Below are positions 44,475 through 53,939 of a DNA stretch of 64,000 nt, one piece after another. How positions within the stretch are numbered: position 1 is the first letter of the stretch; each line of letters starts with the position of its first letter. Made by a program: the position numbers and the translations under genes. Source of the stretch: Bilophila wadsworthia ATCC 49260 (lineage in GTDB: Bacteria > Desulfobacterota > Desulfovibrionia > Desulfovibrionales > Desulfovibrionaceae); contig NZ_JNJP01000005.1 in the NCBI RefSeq assembly GCF_000701705.1, forward strand, positions 62,001 to 126,000, read 5' to 3'. The notes beneath the pieces were generated by a model. It did not search any database. It saw only the letters and a list, made by a program, of their open reading frames with translations, and was not told the DNA's origin.

Positions 44475-45376
44475 ATCTTCTCAGCCACCCTTTCCCCCAG
44501 CAAACCTGTGGGGCGGAAAATGAGGATAAGGATGAGCACAAGGAAGGCTATGGCATCCTTCCACGCGATGGACACGTAGGCCGCGCCCATGGCTTCGAGC
44601 ACGCCGAGCAGGATGCCCCCCACCATCGCGCCGGGGATGTTGCCTATCCCTCCCATGATGGCCGCCGTGAACGCCTTGAGGCCGAAGCTGAACCCCATGT
44701 CATAGGTGATCTGGCCGTAATACAGCCCCATCATGACCCCGGCGGCCCCGCCGAGCGCCGGGCCGATGAGGAAGATCATCGAGATGATGTTGTCCACATT
44801 GATGCCCATGAGCTTGGCTGTGTCCTGATCGATGGCGACGGCGCGGATGGCCGTCCCGATGCGGGTATGGTTGATGAACCAGTACAGCAGGAGCATCAGC
44901 ACCACCGTGCCCACGAACATGACGATGCGCATGAGCGGGATGTCCACGCCAAGCAGGCTGACCGCCACGGAAGGCAGGATGCCGTTCGGGTACACCTGGC
45001 TCCGCGCGCCGTAGACCAGCATGATGGCGTTGGAAAAGAAGATGGATGCGCCGAGGGCCGACACCACGGCGGCGAGCCGGTTGGACCCGCGCAGGGGCCG
45101 GTAGGCCACCCGTTCCAGCAGGTAGCCCACGACGGCCACCAGCCCCATCGACATGACGATGAGCGCCCCGCCGACGAGGATGCCGCTCATCTTGCCCTGC
45201 AGCCCGAGCGAAAACAGGAGGGTCAGGCCGAGGTAGGAGCCCAGCGTGAAGAGATCCCCGTGGGCGAAGTTGATAAGCCGCAATACGCCGTAGACCATAG
45301 TATAGCCAAGCGCGATGAGGGCGTAGATGCCCCCGACGGCGAGCCCGTTGGTCAATTGATGAAAAAATTCTTCCAT
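44471..45376 (-). CDS. livH: Branched-chain amino acid ABC transporter permease LivH
   Basis: 301 residues, all-helical membrane protein. It begins MEEFFHQLTNGLAVGGIYAL and contains LGYTMVYGVLRLINFAHGDL and GLKAFTAAIMGGIGNIPGAM, the LivH hallmarks. Partner of LivM. It lies 141 bases after livK; a hairpin in that gap may lower its expression relative to the binding protein. The stop overlaps the livM start. Confidence 0.92.
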   Translation of the reverse strand: MEEFFHQLTNGLAVGGIYALIALGYTMVYGVLRLINFAHGDLFTLGSYLGLTLLFSLGLQGKMSGILVGGALIVMSMGLVAVVGYLLERVAYRPLRGSNRLAAVVSALGASIFFSNAIMLVYGARSQVYPNGILPSVAVSLLGVDIPLMRIVMFVGTVVLMLLLYWFINHTRIGTAIRAVAIDQDTAKLMGINVDNIISMIFLIGPALGGAAGVMMGLYYGQITYDMGFSFGLKAFTAAIMGGIGNIPGAMVGGILLGVLEAMGAAYVSIAWKDAIAFLVLILILIFRPTGLLGERVAEKI

Positions 45377-45481
45377 ACTGCTGACACCCCCTGAGCTAGA
45401 GGTGGCGGAGGGCGCGCGTCCCCCTAGGAGAGAGGGGACGGAGGGGCCTCCGGAAAGGCGACAATGCCCGTGCGGTGGGAA

Positions 45482-45506
45482 GAAGGCCCGGAAGCTCCGG
45501 GCCTTC
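45482..45506 (-). terminator. Attenuator hairpin between livK and livH
   Basis: An 11-bp perfect stem (45482-45492 with 45496-45506, three-base loop) starts 12 bases after the livK stop. A weak TTCTTCCC follows. Such a partial stop would leave more receptor than permease mRNA. Confidence 0.6.
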
Positions 45507-45517
45507 GGAAGGATGCC

Positions 45518-46642
45518 TTACTTGGGCTGGAGGATGAATTCGTCCTTGGCGTTCACTTCATAGAGGCGGTAGAGGTCGCCCACGCGGTCGCCCTTTTCGT
45601 CAAAGGATATCTGGCCGGTGAAGCAGTCGAGGTTCTTCAGATCGTTATGGAGGTAGCCCGCAATGGCGGCGGGGTCGGGGCCCTTGGCCTTGATCGCGGC
45701 GATGAGCACGTTGTAGGCGTCCCCGGCGAGCACGGACCAGATGGAGCTGGGCAGGCTGTGGTACTTCGCCTCGTACGCCTTGAGGAACGCCTTGGCCATC
45801 GGGGTGTCGATGTCCGCGGGCATGATCGGGGAAATGAACCGATACCCGGCGGCCGCGTCCCCGGCGATCTTCACGAGATCCGTGTTGTTGGTGGCGTCGC
45901 CGCCGATGATGGGCACGGCCCACTTCATCTCCTGCATCTGGCGCAGCAGCAGGCCCGCTTCGGGGTAGTAGCCCGTGAACAGGATGGCGTCCGGCTTGAC
46001 GCCCTTTATCTTGGTCAGGATGGCGGAATAGTCCCGCTCGCCCGGTACCAGCGCGTCAAAAAAGACGATGTCCGCACTCTTCTTGTCCAAGATGCGCTGC
46101 TTGGCCTCGTCCGCGAGCCCCTTGGCGTAGGCGGAATTGTCGTGCAGGATGGCGATCTTTTTGAAGCCGAACTTCGCCAGCGTGCTCTGGGCCACGCGGC
46201 CCTGCTCGTCGTCGCGCGGGCAGGTGCGGAAGAAGCGCTTCATTCCCTTGGCGGTGAGCCGGATGGATGTGGAGCCGGTACCGATCTGCACGATCCCCGC
46301 TTCGTCGTAAATGTCCTGCGAGGCCTCGGTCACGGCCGAGCCGTACGTCCCGATGGCGGCACACACGTCGGCGGCGACCAGCCTGCTGGCGGCGGTTGCG
46401 GCGGAGCGCGGCGTGGAGCCGTCGTCCTCTATGACAAGCTGTACCTTGTTCCCGTTGATGCCTCCGGCCTTGTTCAGCTCTTCCGTCATGAGTTCGCAGA
46501 TTTTCTGCATGTCCTGCCCTTCGCTGGCGAAGGCCCCGGTAATCGGCGCCATGAGGCCGATTTTGATGGGGGCGGCAAAGGCGAATGAACTGCACAACAT
46601 CGCGGTAGCCACTGCGGCGACTATACCCATTCGTTTCTTCAT
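45518..46642 (-). CDS. livK: Branched-chain amino acid ABC transporter substrate-binding protein
   Basis: 374 residues. Signal peptide MKKRMGIVAAVATAMLCSSFAFA, then APIKIGLMAPITGAFASEGQ and a type I periplasmic-binding fold (VIEDDGSTPRSAATAASRLV, GTGSTSIRLTAKGMKRFFRT, FTGYYPEAGLLLRQMQEM). It binds the amino acid in the periplasm for LivHMGF. Start ATG 46642 has GGAGG upstream. Leu, Ile or Val are the default ligands, but proline or other amino acids are possible, and putA lies at the other end of the liv cluster. Confidence 0.9.
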   Translation of the reverse strand: MKKRMGIVAAVATAMLCSSFAFAAPIKIGLMAPITGAFASEGQDMQKICELMTEELNKAGGINGNKVQLVIEDDGSTPRSAATAASRLVAADVCAAIGTYGSAVTEASQDIYDEAGIVQIGTGSTSIRLTAKGMKRFFRTCPRDDEQGRVAQSTLAKFGFKKIAILHDNSAYAKGLADEAKQRILDKKSADIVFFDALVPGERDYSAILTKIKGVKPDAILFTGYYPEAGLLLRQMQEMKWAVPIIGGDATNNTDLVKIAGDAAAGYRFISPIMPADIDTPMAKAFLKAYEAKYHSLPSSIWSVLAGDAYNVLIAAIKAKGPDPAAIAGYLHNDLKNLDCFTGQISFDEKGDRVGDLYRLYEVNAKDEFILQPK

Positions 46643-47704
46643 GCTGTCCTCCTTGGAGGAAATGTAAAGATGAGCAATGCGGAATACGCGGCCGAGGAAC
46701 GACCTCCCTTATACAGGTGTTGGAGGGTGAAAAATACGTAAAACCAGGTGAGTGGCACGTCGGATGGTACCAAGTCCGACGAGGATGCTGCCGTGCGGAT
46801 GCACCGCAGTGGAGAAGGGGATATCCCGAAAGGGAAGATACGGCCCGTAAGGTTCCTTGAATGGCCTATGCCAGACAGAGGAATCCTCTCTATGGTAACC
46901 TAGTACAATCGAATATCCTGTGCAATAAAAAGAAAAAAATCACATTATGATGAGCATATCGCATCATTTTTACGTTTTACAAAGACGCATTAAAGGATTT
47001 TTTTGCCTCTTGTAAACACGGTGCAGTCCGTAATGAACATCCGTTTTCTGATACGGTGCAGGCCCATGCGGAAAAATGGCCTGTAGTGAATTGGCATTGG
47101 CAGGACGCTATAACCGCGTACAGGCAGAGACCGAGGTGCGATGGCCTCTGACCAAGAAAAAACGGAAAGCCACACGGTGGGCTAAGGCTTTTGGGCTTGG
47201 GGCGGGCGTGTGCATCAGGAAAAGAAAACCAGGGGAGAACGATGCGGAGGGTAGCCTATGCGGCTCATGCATATACTCACCATTATGAACAGAATATATT
47301 GCGGAGCGTGGATAGTTTCATCATCCCTGTTAGGGGTAGGAACGGGAAATGAGAACAAAAAATTGGGTAAGGATTAAGGATTGGAATACAGATAATATAT
47401 ATTGATGGCTTTCAGTAATGATTACCCAAAAATACATTTGATCTTTATCAATATATACAGCCATCATAATATGTAATTACAATATATATTATTTAATACA
47501 GTAAGTATATAAACTGTTATGCGAACCATCACAACTGATAGGCAATGAAAGGCTATAAATAATTTCACGAGATAATATATCCATAAAGATTTCTAACTGT
47601 TTTTAATATAGAAATCATGCATACAGATAAAAGGCCGTTTTTGTATCACCTGCACTTTCTTGCATTGACTGTTCCCTCATAACCACTGAATGGTACTCCC
47701 CAAA
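46643..47704. other. Gene-free region with an AT-rich island
   Basis: About 1.06 kb without a believable gene. Bases 46643-46900 are GC-rich and lead to livK. From 47270 to 47690 the sequence is very AT-rich, clearly unlike the rest of the window, and includes separated inverted arms TGATGGCT and AGCCATCA (near 47403 and 47461). It could be a promoter-rich or transferred remnant; nothing in it is recognisable. Confidence 0.5.
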
Positions 47705-47707
47705 AAC

Positions 47708-47748
47708 AACAGGCCCCACACGAACTCATCATGCGGGGCTTGCTGTTT
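47708..47748 (-). terminator. Terminator after the AI-2E family gene
   Basis: On the minus strand AACAGC(AA)GCCCC pairs with GGGGCCTGTT around a long loop, followed by GTTTTTGG. It lies 77 bases beyond the stop; a second hairpin, GCCCAC/GTGGGC, lies closer at 47784-47801. Confidence 0.5.
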
Positions 47749-47824
47749 CTACGAGGAATCGGGAGTCAAAGTATACTGGAGAGGCCCACTATCAGGTGGG
47801 CGGACTTTCCTATTTTCGAAAGGA

Positions 47825-49000
47825 TTACCGTTGCCCTCGGGATTTGCGCGGTGCCTTGCTTTTCTTTGCTTTCGTGGGGACGGAACTATCCGGCTGCGGC
47901 CTGACGGGGATAACGCCGGGTATAGCGGAAGCTGCGGGGGAAACCGGCGCGTTTGCCCCGAACTCCGCAATGAAAATCTGCCAGACGGTCACGAACAGCA
48001 CGGCGAGCGTGGGGCCTGTGACGAAGCCGTCCATGCCGAAAAAGACGAATCCCCCCAGCGTGGACAGCAGCACGAGGAAGTCCGGCAGCTTGGTGTCCCG
48101 GCCGACGAGCAGCGGGCGGAGGATGTTGTCGGCGAGGCCGATCACGGTGGAACCGTACGCCAGCAGGATGCCGCCGTCCCAGTAGTCGCCCGTGAGCAAA
48201 AGGTAAACCGCCACAGGCCCCCAGACGAGCGCCGCGCCCACAACCGGGATCAGCGCCAGCGCGGTCATGACCACACCCCACAGGAGCGCCGCGTGGATGT
48301 CGAGGAGCCAGAAGATGACCCCGCCGAGCGCGCCCTGCGCAGCGGCGACGAGGAGACTGCCTTTCACCGTTGCCCGCGTGACTTCGGCGAACTTGCGGAA
48401 AAGCAGCTTTTCGCGGTGATCCCCGAAGGGCAGGGCCTTGATGAGGAGTTCCTGTATCTTGGTGCCGTCCATGAGCAAGAAGAAGGCGATGTAGAGGACG
48501 AGCGCCAAGTTGGTCAGGAATCCCAGCGTGTTCTCGCCTAGGGTGACGGTGTTCCTGGCGAGAAAGCTGCTGGCGGAAAGAGCCGCCTTGGTCAGAAGGC
48601 TTTTAATGCGCTCAAGGTCATACCCGGCGTAGTGGAGCCAGTCCTGGAGGAACGGATAGGAATCCTTGATCCGGTCGATGTAGCCGACGAAGGAATTCTG
48701 ATCGGAGTGCAGCCTTTGATAAAGGAGGGTTGCCTCAACAACACAGTTATAGAGGATGTACGAGAGGGGTATGATGATCAGGACGAGGCAGAGCAGGATG
48801 GTTATGAATGCCGATAAGATACGTCCCATTCTCCATTTTTCGGCAATGGTTCTGTAGACGGGATGGAATAGGATGCCGATCGTCGCCGCCCAGAAGATGA
48901 CGTCGAAGAAGGGCAGCATCATCCAGAGAAAAAGGGCCGTGACGCCGATAAGCAAGGCCAGAAAGGCACAGTCTTCCGTTTTCCGATTGGCTGTCAGCAT
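47825..49000 (-). CDS. AI-2E family transporter (PerM/YdiK-type membrane protein)
   Basis: 391 residues with about eight membrane helices: two near the N terminus, a periplasmic stretch, then the conserved C-terminal block (AAAQGALGGVIFWLLDIHAA, ALIPVVGAALVWGPVAVYLL, GSTVIGLADNILRPLLVGRD, LLSTLGGFVFFGMDGFVTGP). Members include TqsA, an autoinducer-2 exporter, and Na+/H+ antiporters, so the substrate is open. The basic C-terminal tail (KAKKSKAPRKSRGQR) is extra. Start ATG 49000. It stands alone between the AT-rich island and the crp gene. Confidence 0.85.
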   Translation of the reverse strand: MLTANRKTEDCAFLALLIGVTALFLWMMLPFFDVIFWAATIGILFHPVYRTIAEKWRMGRILSAFITILLCLVLIIIPLSYILYNCVVEATLLYQRLHSDQNSFVGYIDRIKDSYPFLQDWLHYAGYDLERIKSLLTKAALSASSFLARNTVTLGENTLGFLTNLALVLYIAFFLLMDGTKIQELLIKALPFGDHREKLLFRKFAEVTRATVKGSLLVAAAQGALGGVIFWLLDIHAALLWGVVMTALALIPVVGAALVWGPVAVYLLLTGDYWDGGILLAYGSTVIGLADNILRPLLVGRDTKLPDFLVLLSTLGGFVFFGMDGFVTGPTLAVLFVTVWQIFIAEFGANAPVSPAASAIPGVIPVRPQPDSSVPTKAKKSKAPRKSRGQR

Positions 49001-49416
49001 GGTCTCACAAGGGTTGGGGGGTGGTAGAGGGGGGGCGGCTGGAAAAACCGCCCGTACGGAGAGAAACCCAAACCATTTTTCTCTATTGCTGGCAACAGGT
49101 CAATCCATGAAACGGCAACACACGTCGCAGGATTGTGCCGTATAACGTGCCCCGTTCGGCAACAATGAAAAAGGCTGTGTGCTGAGTATAGGCCATTTTC
49201 GCAATGTGACAATTGTTGTGATGCAAAAGTCATACACTTGTTGGCTCATCATTGCCATGTTGGACTGAAGGCTGTCGTCGTCCTTCCCGCATCCATCACA
49301 TAAGAAGCCCACCGATAGAGAGAAGGGCAAGTGCACACTGGATGTGGGGATGGCTAGCCCTTGTTCAAACCGATCATGATGCATGAGGGTACCCGTCCAT
49401 CCCTTTCGAGCGGCGT
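49001..49416. other. Gap between crp and the AI-2E family gene
   Basis: No gene. A short stretch TGTGACAATTGTTGTGA (49205-49221) contains the palindrome ACAATTGT and resembles a Crp/Fnr-type half-site pair. It would sit upstream of the AI-2E gene; assignment is weak. Confidence 0.35.
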
Positions 49417-50118
49417 TCAGTCCTCGATGATTTCTTCGGCGTGGGCGAGCAGGTGGAGCGGGTTGCATATCGTGATTTGGCGGTGGGCAATGGCTATCAG
49501 GCCCGCTTTGTGCAACTTCTGGAGCAGGTCGCTGACTGTGGGCTGCGTTGAGCCGGTCATGGAGGCGAGCTGTTCCTGGGAGATGCGGACCGGAAGTGCG
49601 ACGGGCTTGGCCCATGCCTCGGCATCAGGCAGCAGGTCGTACACAAGCGAGATCAGCAGTTTGATGAGGCGGCTCATGACGCTCCCCGTGGCGAGATTGC
49701 TGAGCCTGTCGCCAAGATAGCGGACCCGGCTGCCCAGCATGGTGATCACACGGCGGGCCAGCACGTAGTCTTCTGCGAGCAGGGAATCGAATTCCACGCT
49801 CGGCATCGCGTAGAGTTCCGTGGGCATCAGCGTTTGCGCGTTGGCCCGGCGGGGGAAGGCGTTCAACACTTCCGAGAGGCCGAACAGTTCTCCGGGGCGG
49901 CGTAAAAAGAAGATGGATTCCTTGCCCGAATCTGTAATGCTGAAAATACGGACAAGCCCGGAAGCGACATAAAAACAGGAGTCGCCTGTGTCGCCTTCAA
50001 AGAAGACGATATCGTTTTTGGGAAGTGTCTTGCGGATGGCGCGTTGTAAGAAGCGCTGCCGCTGTTCTTCCAACCCGGCAAAAAAATCCCGATCCTGCAA
50101 ATACCACAGATTTTCCAT
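49417..50118 (-). CDS. Crp/Fnr-family transcriptional regulator
   Basis: 233 residues. A cyclic-nucleotide-type sensor fold occupies about residues 15-130 (NDIVFFEGDTGDSCFYVASG, RRPGELFGLSEVL), and a Crp-type helix-turn-helix is at about 170-215 (VRISQEQLASMTGSTQPTVS, DLLQKLHKAGLI). There is no N-terminal cysteine cluster, so it is not an Fnr-type oxygen sensor. It lies 69 bases downstream of the aprB-like gene in the same direction, with a terminator in the gap, and is likely a local regulator of the tct-apr cluster. The effector is unknown; some relatives in sulfate reducers sense nitrogen oxides or haem-bound gases. Confidence 0.85.
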   Translation of the reverse strand: MENLWYLQDRDFFAGLEEQRQRFLQRAIRKTLPKNDIVFFEGDTGDSCFYVASGLVRIFSITDSGKESIFFLRRPGELFGLSEVLNAFPRRANAQTLMPTELYAMPSVEFDSLLAEDYVLARRVITMLGSRVRYLGDRLSNLATGSVMSRLIKLLISLVYDLLPDAEAWAKPVALPVRISQEQLASMTGSTQPTVSDLLQKLHKAGLIAIAHRQITICNPLHLLAHAEEIIED

Positions 50119-50127
50119 TACACCCCC

Positions 50128-50170
50128 AAAACAACGCGGCCCCTCCGCGTATGACGGACGGGCCGCGTTG
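50128..50170 (-). terminator. Terminator between the aprB-like gene and crp
   Basis: On the minus strand CAACGCGGCCC pairs with GGGCCGCGTTG (outer arms 50132-50142 and 50160-50170), followed by TTTT. It lies 17 bases after the aprB-like stop. Confidence 0.6.
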
Positions 50171-50187
50171 ACGAGAGCGCGTCCTGG

Positions 50188-50511
50188 CTAGCGGAGCCGG
50201 TTGACGTATTTGTATACGGACTCCCGACCGTGAATATCCCGGCACTTCCAAGTGATGCAGTCTTTCCCCATGATCGGCCGCAGTGTGGCCTTGTAGTAGC
50301 CTAACTGATAGGGAATCCGGGTTTCCAGAGCCCCGCAGGGGCAGGCCTTGACGCAGGACATGCAGTCCCAGCACTCATTCGTCGCGCGGCAGTAAGCCTT
50401 GCCGTTTTCAGGGGAAACCGCCATGAGATCGCCGGGGCAGGCCCGCTCGCAGCAGGATTCCGCGCTCCCGGCGCATCCGGTGCATTTCCGTGTATCAACT
50501 TTAGGTGGCAT
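50188..50511 (-). CDS. AprB-like ferredoxin (adenylylsulfate reductase beta-subunit family)
   Basis: 107 residues. The N-terminal part has two [4Fe-4S] motifs with the AprB insert pattern: KCTGC-AGSAESCCERACPGDLM and ECWDCMSCVKACPCGALETR. The tail continues GKDCITWKCRDIHGRESVYK, like the AprB C-terminal strand, but stops about 40-50 residues earlier than true AprB, which wraps around AprA. ATG 50511 (AGAGG upstream, MPPKVDTRKCTGC) is preferred over one 12 codons earlier. It should carry electrons to or from the flavoprotein encoded 32 bases upstream. The truncated tail argues against dedicated APS reduction. Confidence 0.8.
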   Translation of the reverse strand: MPPKVDTRKCTGCAGSAESCCERACPGDLMAVSPENGKAYCRATNECWDCMSCVKACPCGALETRIPYQLGYYKATLRPIMGKDCITWKCRDIHGRESVYKYVNRLR

Positions 50512-50543
50512 GGTAAACCTCTGCTTCGTTTTTCTCAGTAACA

Positions 50544-52316
50544 TCAAGCGGTATGGCGATCGCCGGGGATGATCTGTTCATACGGGCGGGTAAACGTGGA
50601 CACTTCGCCCGTCGCCGGGTCCCTGCGGCTTTCGATGAAGCAGTCGAAGTGCGCGTCGTCGCGCTCGGGGTAGTCGGAGCGCGTCTGCCAGCCAGCCCAA
50701 CGGGTTTCCTTGCGGGCCTTGAGGTGGTGCACCACGGCTTCGGCCACGTCCACACGATCGATGGTTTCCATCGCCTGCATCAGTTCGTGGCTGTCCGTGG
50801 CGCGGAGATAGCGGAACTGCGATTGCAGTACCGCGATATGGCGCAGGGCGTAGTCGAGGCGTTCCTCGTTGGTGCGGTAAAACTGGCTGATGCCGCCCGC
50901 GTACTCATCCATCAGGCGTTGCAGGCGTTCCTTCATTTCGACGGGGCGGATGCCCTCCTCGTCACGGGAAAGCAGCGGGGCGTATACTCGTTCCATTTCC
51001 CCCTTAACCTGGGCCTCATCAAGGGGCGGTAGATCCAGACCCTCCATGTAGGCCACGGCCCCACGCGCGGCGAGCTTGCCCTCGGCGCAGCAGCCCCCGA
51101 CGAATTTGTTGGGATTGCCGCCAGCCGTCTCCCCGGCGGCGAACAGGCCGGGCACGGTCGTCATGCGTCGCATGTCCACCCAGAACCCGCCTCCGGTGTG
51201 CCCGCCGAGGATGTAGGGATCGGAGCCATAAATCTCGATGGGCTCCTTGGTGACGTCCTGCCCCCGGCTGGCGAGGAACAGCACGAAGGAAGGCCGCTCG
51301 TTGAGGTAGTCCTCCATCATGGCCTTGCTGGTTTCCGGGGTCAGGTGCGTGGTGTCGCAGTAGCACGGCCCGCGCCCGGCAAGCCACTCCTCCATGGGCG
51401 CGTTGGCCCGGATGTAGCGCGGCGCGGCGTCGCCGCCGAGCGCGGCATAGCGGCTCATGACCCGTTCGCCTTTGGCGTTGACGATCGGCGCGCCGTAGCC
51501 CACGGAGATGGTATCGACCGGCCCGCAGAAATCCTTCGTCCGGGTGGCGACCCAGCGCTGTTCTAGGCTCGTCAGCTCCGCGCCCTGCCGGAAGCCCATG
51601 GCGTACCCGGATCCCACGCAGTAGGGGCACATCCATATCTGGGCGCCGCTGTCCGTGGAATCCGCCGTATAGGACTTGTACAGCGTGCCCGCGCCGCCTG
51701 TGGCCATGACCGTGGCCTTCGCCCGGAACACGTAGAATTTCCCGTCGCGGACGCCGAGGCCCATCGCCCCGACGCAGCGGCCCTTGTGCATGAGCAGCCC
51801 GGTGCCCGCGACGCGGTTGTACACGTCGGCCCCGCTCTCGAGAGCCTTTTCCGCCATGATTGGCTTGAGCTGCTCGCCGTGGATGGAAATGTCCCATTTG
51901 CCGCGGTAGCGCACGTTCCCGTCCCCGTCCCGCAGGATGGGCAGGCCCCAGCGTTCGAGGTCTTCCACGGACTCGTTCAGCTCCTCGGCATTGGAAAGGG
52001 CGAGATCCTCGCGGAGCGGCCCGCCGCCCACCTGCGCGCGGCTCCACCGGACCAGATCTTCAGGCGTCTTCCCTTTGGGGATGTACGTGTTGATGGCGTC
52101 CATGCCTGCGGAACAGGCGCCGGAACGCATGATCTCCGCCTTTTCCATGATCACGACCTTGAGCGAGGGATCAAGCTTCGCCGCTTCCGTCGCCACGAAA
52201 CACCCGGCGTTGCCGCCGCCGATGATCAGGAGATCGCATGTGACGACCTGCATTTCGATGTCTGACAACTGTTTCGGATGGAAAGGGTGCATCCGGCTGG
52301 CTGCAATATTGGCCAT
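50544..52316 (-). CDS. AprA-like FAD flavoprotein (fumarate reductase / adenylylsulfate reductase alpha family)
   Basis: 590 residues. The FAD Rossmann motif LLIIGGGNAGCFVATEAAKL is at about 29-48, followed by VVIMEKAEIMRSGACSAGMD and AINTYIPKG as in AprA. The second FAD site is MTTVPGLFAAGETAGG...KFVGGCCAEGKLAARG, and a C-terminal helical domain follows. It is some 60-70 residues shorter than true AprA, and the region around GYGAPIVNAKGERVMSR differs from the AMP-sulfate pocket I remember. Next to an AprB-like ferredoxin and a complete TctABC importer, it more likely reduces or oxidises an imported organic acid. ATG 52316 follows AGGAGAACCACT. The reaction is unknown. Confidence 0.8.
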   Translation of the reverse strand: MANIAASRMHPFHPKQLSDIEMQVVTCDLLIIGGGNAGCFVATEAAKLDPSLKVVIMEKAEIMRSGACSAGMDAINTYIPKGKTPEDLVRWSRAQVGGGPLREDLALSNAEELNESVEDLERWGLPILRDGDGNVRYRGKWDISIHGEQLKPIMAEKALESGADVYNRVAGTGLLMHKGRCVGAMGLGVRDGKFYVFRAKATVMATGGAGTLYKSYTADSTDSGAQIWMCPYCVGSGYAMGFRQGAELTSLEQRWVATRTKDFCGPVDTISVGYGAPIVNAKGERVMSRYAALGGDAAPRYIRANAPMEEWLAGRGPCYCDTTHLTPETSKAMMEDYLNERPSFVLFLASRGQDVTKEPIEIYGSDPYILGGHTGGGFWVDMRRMTTVPGLFAAGETAGGNPNKFVGGCCAEGKLAARGAVAYMEGLDLPPLDEAQVKGEMERVYAPLLSRDEEGIRPVEMKERLQRLMDEYAGGISQFYRTNEERLDYALRHIAVLQSQFRYLRATDSHELMQAMETIDRVDVAEAVVHHLKARKETRWAGWQTRSDYPERDDAHFDCFIESRRDPATGEVSTFTRPYEQIIPGDRHTA

Positions 52317-52423
52317 AGTGGTTCTCCTGAAGACGATCTCTGAATGTGGTATCCATCTAGAAGATAAGATACGGGCATACCGTCCTCTGTTCTATCAGTC
52401 AGGGAATAGTTTTTAGGGCGGCG

Positions 52424-53914
52424 TTACTTTTTCCTGCCCGCAGCCAGCACCGACTTCACGATGATGAAAAAGGTCATGAGCATCAGGACGACCGCCACCG
52501 GCCTCGTCAGGAACATGTACGGATCCTGCTCCGAGGCGATGATTACCTGTTGGAGCGAGGTTTCCCAGATCGGGGCGAGGATGAAGCCGATGATCAGGCA
52601 GATGAAGGAATAGTCGAACTTGCGCATGAAATAGGCCAGCAGCGAGAAACAGAGCATCAGCGTCACGTCGAAGACGGCGTATTGGGCGAGATAGGCCCCC
52701 ATCACGCATGTGAAGATAATGATCGGGTATAGGATGACCGAGGGAATCTGCACCACCTTGCAGAACAGGCGCAGGCCGAGCCGCCCCACACCGAGCAGGA
52801 ACAGGTTGGCGATGATCAGGCTCCCGTAGATGGCGTAGATGAACTGGGCGTTCTGCTCAAACATGAGCGGGCCGGGGATCATGCCGTGGACGACGAACGC
52901 GCCGATGAGCAGCGCCGCCGCCATGTTGCCGGGGATGCCGAGGGTGAAGAGCGGGATGAGGCTGGACGCGACCACCGCACTGTTGGCGGATTCGGAAGCA
53001 GCGATGCCCTCAAGCCTGCCCTTGCCGAAGGTTTCGGGCTCCTTTGAGTGCTTCACGGCCTGATCGTAGGCGAAAAAGGAGGCGACCGGCGCGCCGAGCC
53101 CCGGCAGCGCGCCCACGACGGTCCCGGCGATGGAAGACCGGATGAGCGTCTTGAGGCACTCCACGTATTCCTTCAGCGTGATGAAGCGATCCTCGGGCTT
53201 GGAGGAAAAGGTGATCACCTCGCGGGCTTCCTTGCGGCCGAGCTGCTGCTCAAGCTGGATGATGATTTCCGAAAAGGCCAGCATCCCGATGCCCACGGGG
53301 ATCAGGGAGATACCCCTCTCAAGCGGGACGATGTCGAAGGTCAGGCGGGGCAGGGCCGAGACGGGCTCGATGCCCACTGTCCCGATCAGCACGCCAAGGG
53401 CGGCCGCGATGAAGCCCCTGAGCAGGGAACGGGTGCCCAGCCCCGCAATGATGGTCATGGCCATGCAGATGAGTGCGAAAATTTCCGGCGGCCCCATATA
53501 GAGTGCCACGGCCGCCAGAGGTGCGGCCACGAGGATGAGTACCAGCGTCGCGAAGGCGTCGCCCGTCACTGAGGCGTACAGCGCCATCCGGAGAGCCTTT
53601 TCGCCTTTGCCCTGCTTCGCCAGAGGATAGCCGTCCCATGTGGTCGCCGCGGATTCCGGGGTGCCCGGCGTATTCAGCAGCACGCCGGAAATGGAGCCGC
53701 CGAAGAATGCGCCCTTGTTGAGTCCGACGAGGAAGCCGATGGCCGCCACTGGGGACATATAATAGGAAAGGGGGATGCACAGGGCAATGGCCATGGGGCC
53801 GTTGACGCCCGGGATGGCCCCCGCGATCATGCCCGCGATGACGCCGAGCAGCACGAACAGCAGGTTGGCGAGCTGCAAGGCCTCGGAGAGCCCGGCAAGA
53901 ATCATATCCAGCAT
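52424..53914 (-). CDS. tctA: TTT transporter large permease TctA
   Basis: 496 residues, with the family motifs GVIAGMIAGAIPGVNGPMAI, NKGAFFGGSISGVLLNTPGT, VVGALPGLGAPVASFFAYDQ and SLIPLFTLGIPGNMAAALLI. About ten to twelve membrane spans. It works with TctB and TctC as an ion-driven importer of carboxylates. The ATG at 53914 (AAGGATC upstream) is chosen over a frame extending to 53980, whose extra residues are not hydrophobic. It lies 25 bases after tctB and 107 bases before the aprA-like gene. Confidence 0.92.
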   Translation of the reverse strand: MLDMILAGLSEALQLANLLFVLLGVIAGMIAGAIPGVNGPMAIALCIPLSYYMSPVAAIGFLVGLNKGAFFGGSISGVLLNTPGTPESAATTWDGYPLAKQGKGEKALRMALYASVTGDAFATLVLILVAAPLAAVALYMGPPEIFALICMAMTIIAGLGTRSLLRGFIAAALGVLIGTVGIEPVSALPRLTFDIVPLERGISLIPVGIGMLAFSEIIIQLEQQLGRKEAREVITFSSKPEDRFITLKEYVECLKTLIRSSIAGTVVGALPGLGAPVASFFAYDQAVKHSKEPETFGKGRLEGIAASESANSAVVASSLIPLFTLGIPGNMAAALLIGAFVVHGMIPGPLMFEQNAQFIYAIYGSLIIANLFLLGVGRLGLRLFCKVVQIPSVILYPIIIFTCVMGAYLAQYAVFDVTLMLCFSLLAYFMRKFDYSFICLIIGFILAPIWETSLQQVIIASEQDPYMFLTRPVAVVLMLMTFFIIVKSVLAAGRKK

Positions 53915-53939
53915 AGTCTTGATCCTTTGAGGAAGGAGG

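Noticed and set aside
42676..44541. A 621-codon frame running through livM and livG as if fused
   Set aside because: The livM part is an out-of-frame reading with Arg/His/Pro-rich composition; real livM and livG overlap by four bases in different frames.
49205..49221. Definite Crp/Fnr binding site
   Set aside because: TGTGACAATTGTTGTGA lacks a proper inverted second half-site; kept only as a weak note in the intergenic entry.
50188..52316. Annotating the AprA/AprB pair as the dissimilatory APS reductase
   Set aside because: Both proteins are shorter than the canonical ones, the AprB tail is cut, and the genes sit with a carboxylate importer instead of sat or qmo genes.
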